DNA of 64,000 bases from Haloarcula japonica DSM 6131 (GTDB lineage Archaea > Halobacteriota > Halobacteria > Halobacteriales > Haloarculaceae), in assembly GCF_000336635.1 (NCBI RefSeq), contig NZ_AOLY01000039.1, positions 227,035 to 291,034 of the forward strand, in the 5' to 3' direction. Both the position numbers and the translations under genes were made by a program. Under the pieces are notes generated by a model. The model did not search any database. It was given only the letters and a program-made list of their open reading frames with translations, and was not told the DNA's origin. Shown here piece after piece: positions 59,672 to 64,000 of this stretch. Numbering within the stretch: position 1 is the first letter of the stretch; each line of letters opens with the position of its first letter.

Positions 59672-60523
59672 TCAGCCGGGAGTCGACCGCGCCCTGTCGT
59701 ACCACGGCGGCGGCCCGACCGTCGTGTTCCCGACCGCTGTAAACCGGACCGTTCTGGTGACGGTGACTGGTTCGCCGGTGTCCGTGACTGTCGTGTATTC
59801 GGTCCGGTAGTCGCGGACAAGTCCTGACTGTGTGACGTGGGCGACGAGCGTCGCGTTCTCCCGAGATGTCCACGCTGTCGACGAGGTGTTTTCCCGCAGT
59901 CGGTCGCCCCTGACGACGTAGACGGTCCCGTCTGACTGCTGGGACTGCAGGGTCCGGGTATGGAACGGAGCAACAGTCCGAGTGACGTCAACGGCGGGAC
60001 GACCGTTCAGCGCGGCGGCGTGGACCCAGTATCGCCACGTTCCGGCGTAGCTGTCCGGCGGGTCGTACTCGTTGTAGACCGTCTGGTTGTCGCGCACGAG
60101 TCGGCGGAGATACGTGTCGCCGTCGGACCAGAACGACGCGGTCGCCGGCGGCCGGCCGAGGAGTACCGGGGCTGCGTGCCCGCGGACGGAGATGTCCGTG
60201 AGGTACGTCCGGTTCGCGTCCAGCGCGACCTGGATTCGGAGGTGGGACCGCAACGACCCGTTTGCATATCTGACGGTCCGGTTCATCGTCAGTGTGTACC
60301 CGGTTCCGTTGAGACGGTCCCCATGTGCGGACCCGAGGAGGGATGGGCTGGTGACGCCCGTCGGTCCGACACCGGCCGGGTACGTAGTCGCAGCATCGGT
60401 TGGTACCGGAGCGGGCGTCACCGACGCCGACGATTCATCGCCGCCGCTGAACCCGAACCCCCCACAGCCCGCGGTAACGACGACGACGAGGACGAGTATC
60501 TGGCGGCCCTCATTCCCCGTCAT
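59672..60523 (-). CDS. Haloarchaeal lipoprotein of unknown function
   Basis: A 283-residue lipoprotein. The signal MTGNEGRQILVLVVVVTAGC ends in a lipobox (TAGC, Cys20); it has no twin arginine. The mature region is beta-rich, with repeated-looking YTLTMNRTVRYANGSLRSHL and TVRFTAVGNTTV segments, resembling a haloarchaeal family of surface lipoproteins with an outer-membrane-LolA-like fold, which I cannot name with certainty. A Ser/Pro/Thr-rich linker follows the Cys. It is divergent from the ABC binding-protein gene. Confidence 0.75.
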   Translation of the reverse strand: MTGNEGRQILVLVVVVTAGCGGFGFSGGDESSASVTPAPVPTDAATTYPAGVGPTGVTSPSLLGSAHGDRLNGTGYTLTMNRTVRYANGSLRSHLRIQVALDANRTYLTDISVRGHAAPVLLGRPPATASFWSDGDTYLRRLVRDNQTVYNEYDPPDSYAGTWRYWVHAAALNGRPAVDVTRTVAPFHTRTLQSQQSDGTVYVVRGDRLRENTSSTAWTSRENATLVAHVTQSGLVRDYRTEYTTVTDTGEPVTVTRTVRFTAVGNTTVGPPPWYDRARSTPG

Positions 60524-60589
60524 GTTATATCAAACCACACAGTGGGCAATAAGGGTACGGATCGTCGGTTTGCCGGAACATATCAGTTC

Positions 60590-60599
60590 TCACATGTGA
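60590..60599. promoter_or_regulatory. 10-bp palindrome upstream of the liv-type operon
   Basis: tcacatgtga is a perfect inverted repeat 56-65 bases before the ATG at 60655 and about 30 bases upstream of the candidate TATA box (aactattatg at 60621-60630). Possible operator or activator site. Confidence 0.35.
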
Positions 60600-60620
60600 A
60601 ATAGCTGATTAACCTACCGA

Positions 60621-60630
60621 AACTATTATG
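60621..60630 (+). promoter_or_regulatory. TATA-like box of the liv-type operon
   Basis: aactattatg lies 25-34 bases before ATG 60655, suggesting a leaderless mRNA. An ATG at 60648 would stop after five codons and is not used. Confidence 0.5.
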
Positions 60631-60654
60631 ATAGATTGAACCACCGTATGGAAC

Positions 60655-62046
60655 ATGCCAACTAATGGCAGTTCGGTCAACCGACGACAGTTGCTGAAGA
60701 GTACGGGCGTCGCAGGTGTGGCAGGGCTGACGGGGCTGGCCGGTTGTTCCGGTGGCGACGGTGGCGATGGTGGTGGCGACGGTGGCGACGGAGGCGGTGA
60801 CGGCGGCGATGGCGGCGACGACTATCCGTCGCTCGGTAACTTCCCCGTTGAGGGTGATACAGTCACGTTCGGGTTCAACGTTCCACAATCCGGACCCTAC
60901 TCCTCTGAGGGGCAGGATGAACTCCGGGCGTACGAACTCGCACAGAAGCATCTCAATAACGGTGGTGGCTGGGTGGGCAGCTTCGAGGACCTCAGCGGCG
61001 ACGGCGTCCTCGGGTACACGGTCGACTCGGTGAACGGCGACACGGCGACCGATGCCGATACCGCCCGACAAGCCGCTTCACGGATGATAAACCGGGATGA
61101 CGTAGTGATGATTTCCGGCGGCTCCTCCAGCGCGGTGGCCATCGCCGTCCAGGGCCTCTGTCAGGAGCAGAACGTCATGTTCATGGCCTGCCTGACCCAC
61201 TCGAACGACACGACCGGGAAAGACTGCGCCCGCTACGGGTTCCGGGAGATGTTCAACGCGTACATGACCGGACAGGCGCTCGCGCCGGTGCTCGAAAGCG
61301 AGTACGGCTCGGACAACTCCTTCTACCAGCTGTACGCCGACTACTCCTGGGGCCAGACCCAGCAGGACTCGATGAACCAGTTCCTCTCGGATATCGGCTG
61401 GGAAGAAGTCGACAGCGTACCGACGCCGCTCGGGACCAGCGACTTCTCATCGTATCTCTCGGAGGCCGCAAACAGCGGCGCGGACGTGCTCGTCCTGAAC
61501 CACTACGGGCTGGACGGCGCGAACTCCGTCTCGCAGGCCGTTGATGCCGGTATCGACGAGGATATGGAGCTCGTCGTCCCGCTGTACAACCGCCCAATGG
61601 CACAGGCCGCCGGTGGGTCCATCGAAGGCATCTACGGGACGATTGCCTGGGACTCCCAGATCGACAACGAGGCGTCGAACGCGTTCACGCAAGCGTTCCA
61701 GGACGAGTACGACCGCATCCCATCCGGACCGGCACAGCTCGCCTACGCCCAGACGCTCCAGTACGCGGCCGCCGCCGAACGAGCGGGCACGTTCTACCCG
61801 CCGGAGGTCATCCGCCAACTGGAGGATTACGAGTACAGCAACATCGGCATGGGCCAGGAGACGATGCGTGCCTGCGACCACCAGGCCCAGCGGGACATTC
61901 CGGTTGCCCAGGGGCTGCCTGAGAGCGAACAGGGCGACGGTAACTTCATCGAGATTGTCGAGATCACCTCTCGAGACGACGTCGGATACGGGTGCGATTC
62001 CGGGCCAGCCGCGGAGTGCGAACTCGGCGAATACGGCGACGAATAG
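60655..62046 (+). CDS. Branched-chain amino-acid-type ABC substrate-binding lipoprotein
   Basis: Extracellular LivJ/LivK-type binding protein, 463 residues. The Tat signal VNRRQLLKSTGVAGV with lipobox LAGC (Cys31) is followed by a Gly/Asp repeat linker (GGDGG units) to about residue 60. The mature domain has the Leu/Ile/Val-binding type I fold, with VTFGFNVPQSGPYSSEGQDE and a TARQAASRMINRDDVVMISG-like segment. Substrate may be amino acids, urea, amides or other; I cannot say. Its permease genes follow on the same strand. Confidence 0.88.
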   Translation: MPTNGSSVNRRQLLKSTGVAGVAGLTGLAGCSGGDGGDGGGDGGDGGGDGGDGGDDYPSLGNFPVEGDTVTFGFNVPQSGPYSSEGQDELRAYELAQKHLNNGGGWVGSFEDLSGDGVLGYTVDSVNGDTATDADTARQAASRMINRDDVVMISGGSSSAVAIAVQGLCQEQNVMFMACLTHSNDTTGKDCARYGFREMFNAYMTGQALAPVLESEYGSDNSFYQLYADYSWGQTQQDSMNQFLSDIGWEEVDSVPTPLGTSDFSSYLSEAANSGADVLVLNHYGLDGANSVSQAVDAGIDEDMELVVPLYNRPMAQAAGGSIEGIYGTIAWDSQIDNEASNAFTQAFQDEYDRIPSGPAQLAYAQTLQYAAAAERAGTFYPPEVIRQLEDYEYSNIGMGQETMRACDHQAQRDIPVAQGLPESEQGDGNFIEIVEITSRDDVGYGCDSGPAAECELGEYGDE

Positions 62047-62060
62047 GTCATAATCCGGAC

Positions 62061-62096
62061 AGGGGACCGTACCCCTCATGATTTATAGTGCATGAG
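62061..62096 (+). other. Overlapping hairpins between the binding-protein and permease genes
   Basis: Fifteen bases after the binding-protein stop, agggg/cccct (62061-62065 and 62072-62076) and ctcatg/catgag (62075-62080 and 62091-62096) form two short stems that share the bases ct, so only one can fold at a time. An AT-rich stretch follows. This could help to set a different amount of binding-protein versus permease transcript. Confidence 0.35.
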
Positions 62097-62157
62097 GTTG
62101 CCTTACTTGATACACAAAAACTAGCATGATTAGGAATACGCAGATAGTACGAGCGGA

Positions 62158-63117
62158 GTGCAGTGGGGTGATTCCGGCGTGACGCTACTCGCGGATATCC
62201 TCACCATCTTACTGAACGGGTTACAACAGGGTGCGATTTACGTCCTGCTCGCGGTTGGACTGTCGATTATCCTCGGGACATTGAAGTTCGTGAACTTCGC
62301 CCACGGGGCGCTGTACCTCGTCGGCGCGTATCTGGGGCTGTTCATCACGGCGCAGGTCCCCCTGAACGACGGCCAGTTAGCGGAGTGGGGCATCCAGTCC
62401 TACGGCATCGGCCTGGGATTCATCGCCGCGCTGGTCATCGTGCCGATTGTCGTGTTCATTATCGGACTGCTGATGGAGCGGTTCATCGCACAGGCGTTCT
62501 ACGACCGGCCCGACACCGACCAGATTCTCGTGACCTTTGGGCTCGCAATCATCGTCCAGGAACTGCTCCGGGCGATGCTCGGCGGGAACAGCCAGCCATT
62601 CCCACAGCCCTCGTGGGCATCCGGCCCCATCGCGCTGCCCGTGGTCGGGAACTTCCCGCGCTGGCGACTCGGCGTCATCGCGATTACGGCAGTCCTCGTC
62701 CTAGGCGTGTACGCCCTCGTCGAGTACACTGACTTCGGCCTCATCGTCCAGGCTGGTACCCTCGACGGCGAGATGGTTCGCCTCCTGGGAATTAAACTGA
62801 GCCGGCCGTACCTCGTCGTGTTCGGCATTGGTGCCGCACTCGCCGGCGTGGCCGGCGTCGTCGGCGGCCCGCTCGCGAACGTCAACCCCAATATCGGGAC
62901 TGAACAGTTAGTGCCGGCGTTCCTGACCGTCGTCATCGGTGGCGTCGGGAAGATAGAAGGGGCCGTGGTAGCTGGACTGATGCTGGGCACGCTGCAGGTA
63001 CTCCTCATCCAGACCGGCTACGCCGCCTGGAGCCAGGTCGGAATCTACGCGCTCGCGGCCATAATCCTGCTGGTGCGTCCGCAGGGGCTGCTGGGCTCGG
63101 AGGTGGATGTCTCATGA
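62158..63117 (+). CDS. livH: Branched-chain amino-acid-type ABC permease LivH
   Basis: Membrane permease of the LivH type, about 319 residues with about eight helices. It shows LQQGAIYVLLAVGLSIILGT at the start of the first helices, GALYLVGAYLGLF, and the EAA-like cytoplasmic loop in FGLIVQAGTLDGEMVRLLGI near residue 205. A later GVGKIEGAVVAGLMLGTLQV is typical. The start used is GTG 62158; GTG 62179 (MTLLADIL as protein) is an alternative closer to the family start. Its stop overlaps the next ATG by four bases. Confidence 0.9.
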   Translation: MQWGDSGVTLLADILTILLNGLQQGAIYVLLAVGLSIILGTLKFVNFAHGALYLVGAYLGLFITAQVPLNDGQLAEWGIQSYGIGLGFIAALVIVPIVVFIIGLLMERFIAQAFYDRPDTDQILVTFGLAIIVQELLRAMLGGNSQPFPQPSWASGPIALPVVGNFPRWRLGVIAITAVLVLGVYALVEYTDFGLIVQAGTLDGEMVRLLGIKLSRPYLVVFGIGAALAGVAGVVGGPLANVNPNIGTEQLVPAFLTVVIGGVGKIEGAVVAGLMLGTLQVLLIQTGYAAWSQVGIYALAAIILLVRPQGLLGSEVDVS

Positions 63118-64000
63118 GCGACGAACCGCGCGACGCGACCGCCACGGCGGCGGCCGACGCCGACGCGGAGGTGACCGGCGGTCTCGGCGACCGCTGGGCT
63201 AGCTTCCGCGACCGGGAGATATCGACAGTCCTGCTCACCGTCATTGGTGTGGCTGTCTTCCCATTCCTGTTCAACAATTTCCTCGACGGCTACACGCAGC
63301 TGGCGACGCTAATGCTCATCTACGGCATCTTCGCCGTCGGGTTCGACATCCTGCTTGGCTACACCGGCCTGCTGTCGTTCGGTCACGCCGTCTTCTTCGG
63401 CGGCGCAGCGTACGCCGCCGGCATCTTCAGCGCGAGTGTCAGTAGCTCGCCGCTGCTCGTATTGTTCGCCGGTACGGCGTTTGCAGTACTGATGGCGTGG
63501 GTCGTCGGCTTCCTGTCGCTGCGCCGTGGCGGGATTTACTTCGCGATCCTGACGTTGACGTTCGGCCAGATGTCGTTCTACCTGGCGGCCTCGCCGCTGG
63601 CCTTCCTCACCAATGGTGAGAACGGCTTCACCTCTGTTGACATCGGCCACCTGCTGGGCGTTATCGACATCCACGGCGGGGTCCCGTTCCCGCTAACGAT
63701 GCTGGTCGACAACATGCTGTACGTGTTCGTCGCCGTCATGACGGTGCTGTCAGTCGCGATGGCGAACCGTATCCTGCACTCGCCGTACGGAACCGTGTTC
63801 CGTGCGATTCGGGAGAACGAGCGGCGGGCGGAGTTCGTCGGGCTGGACGTCTGGCGGTACAAGCTGATGGCGTTTATCATCTCGGCGGCCTTCGCTGGCA
63901 TCGCCGGAAGCCTGTTCACCATCGAAGGAAACTACGTGCCCCTGCAGTCGCTGTACTGGACCGAGTCCGGTCGTATCGTCATCATGACCGTGCTCGGCGG
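63114..64000 (+). CDS. livM: Branched-chain amino-acid-type ABC permease LivM, 5' part
   Basis: The second permease of the operon, cut by the window end after about 295 codons. It starts MSDEPRDATATAAADADAEV with an acidic cytoplasmic extension of about 35 residues, then a first helix STVLLTVIGVAVFPFLFNNF. The LivM pattern FDILLGYTGLLSFGHAVFFG, and the GGIYFAILTLTFGQMSFYLA segment, are clear. The loop VFRAIRENERRAEFVGLDVW is the LivM EAA-type loop. The ATG overlaps livH's TGA (ATGA). ATPase genes livG and livF are expected beyond the window. Confidence 0.92.
   Translation, partial: MSDEPRDATATAAADADAEVTGGLGDRWASFRDREISTVLLTVIGVAVFPFLFNNFLDGYTQLATLMLIYGIFAVGFDILLGYTGLLSFGHAVFFGGAAYAAGIFSASVSSSPLLVLFAGTAFAVLMAWVVGFLSLRRGGIYFAILTLTFGQMSFYLAASPLAFLTNGENGFTSVDIGHLLGVIDIHGGVPFPLTMLVDNMLYVFVAVMTVLSVAMANRILHSPYGTVFRAIRENERRAEFVGLDVWRYKLMAFIISAAFAGIAGSLFTIEGNYVPLQSLYWTESGRIVIMTVLG

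Noticed and set aside
60752..60840. GGDGG-unit repeats as a CRISPR or satellite repeat
   Set aside because: They are in-frame codons of the Gly/Asp linker of the binding lipoprotein, common in haloarchaeal surface proteins.

Overview
The window is haloarchaeal chromosomal DNA, most likely from the genus Haloarcula. It is GC-rich, the proteins are strongly acidic, and many exported proteins carry twin-arginine (Tat) signals with a lipobox. The information-processing genes are archaeal: aIF5B, aRF1, S19e, PDCD5, PAN, class I LysRS, archaeal UMP kinase and a pyruvoyl arginine decarboxylase. A 250-residue bacteriorhodopsin resembles the cruxrhodopsins of Haloarcula as I remember them. No rRNA, tRNA, CRISPR array, intact insertion sequence or prophage is visible.

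Layout. Positions 1-3.9 kb hold the 3' end of infB, two small membrane proteins, a DUF5811-like protein, arginine decarboxylase and an exported beta-propeller lipoprotein. From 4.2 to 9.8 kb there is a carbohydrate-type ABC transporter (binding protein, two permeases, ATPase, plus a 57-residue membrane protein) followed by a DeoR/GlpR-type regulator. From 9.8 to 14.9 kb are PAN, oligoendopeptidase F, TruA, an acetyltransferase and a SHOCT protein. A low-GC patch at 14.9-15.9 kb holds a repeat-like element and an orphan lipoprotein. From 15.9 to 25.6 kb are hisS, a PP-loop protein, PDCD5, S19e, a flippase-like membrane protein, thiL, a site-2 protease, a small winged-helix protein, pyrH, class I lysS and a small zinc-finger protein. 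From 25.8 to 34.0 kb are a PDZ-containing site-2 protease, argS, an alpha/beta hydrolase, a Bat-type HTH regulator, MinD and aRF1.

The archaeal A-type ATP synthase cluster (34.1-43.9 kb, minus strand) reads atpH-I-K-E-C-F-A-B, then bop, then atpD. The light-driven proton pump therefore sits inside the cluster of the enzyme that consumes the proton gradient. Downstream (44-51.7 kb) are a methyltransferase with a decayed copy of its own 3' end, an exported protein divergent from a membrane-tethered winged-helix protein, etfBA, a prenyl diphosphate synthase, and an overlapping trio encoding UPF0200, UPF0201 and a HAD phosphatase.

The last 12 kb are more accessory. They hold a Cys-rich Tat-exported protein, a membrane/molybdopterin fusion, a nuclease with a lamin-tail domain, a CBS-MaoC fusion, a winged-helix/GNAT fusion, a nucleoside-recognition membrane protein, two half-size MgtE proteins, a lipoprotein, and the start of a branched-chain amino-acid type ABC operon that runs off the window.

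The most unusual items are the bop position within the atp cluster, the tethered winged-helix regulator with its divergent secreted partner, several fusions (CBS-MaoC, HTH-GNAT, cytochrome b-like/Moco), the 57-residue protein attached to the sugar transporter operon, and the methyltransferase 3' remnant. Nothing here can be proven to be a wholly new system from sequence alone.
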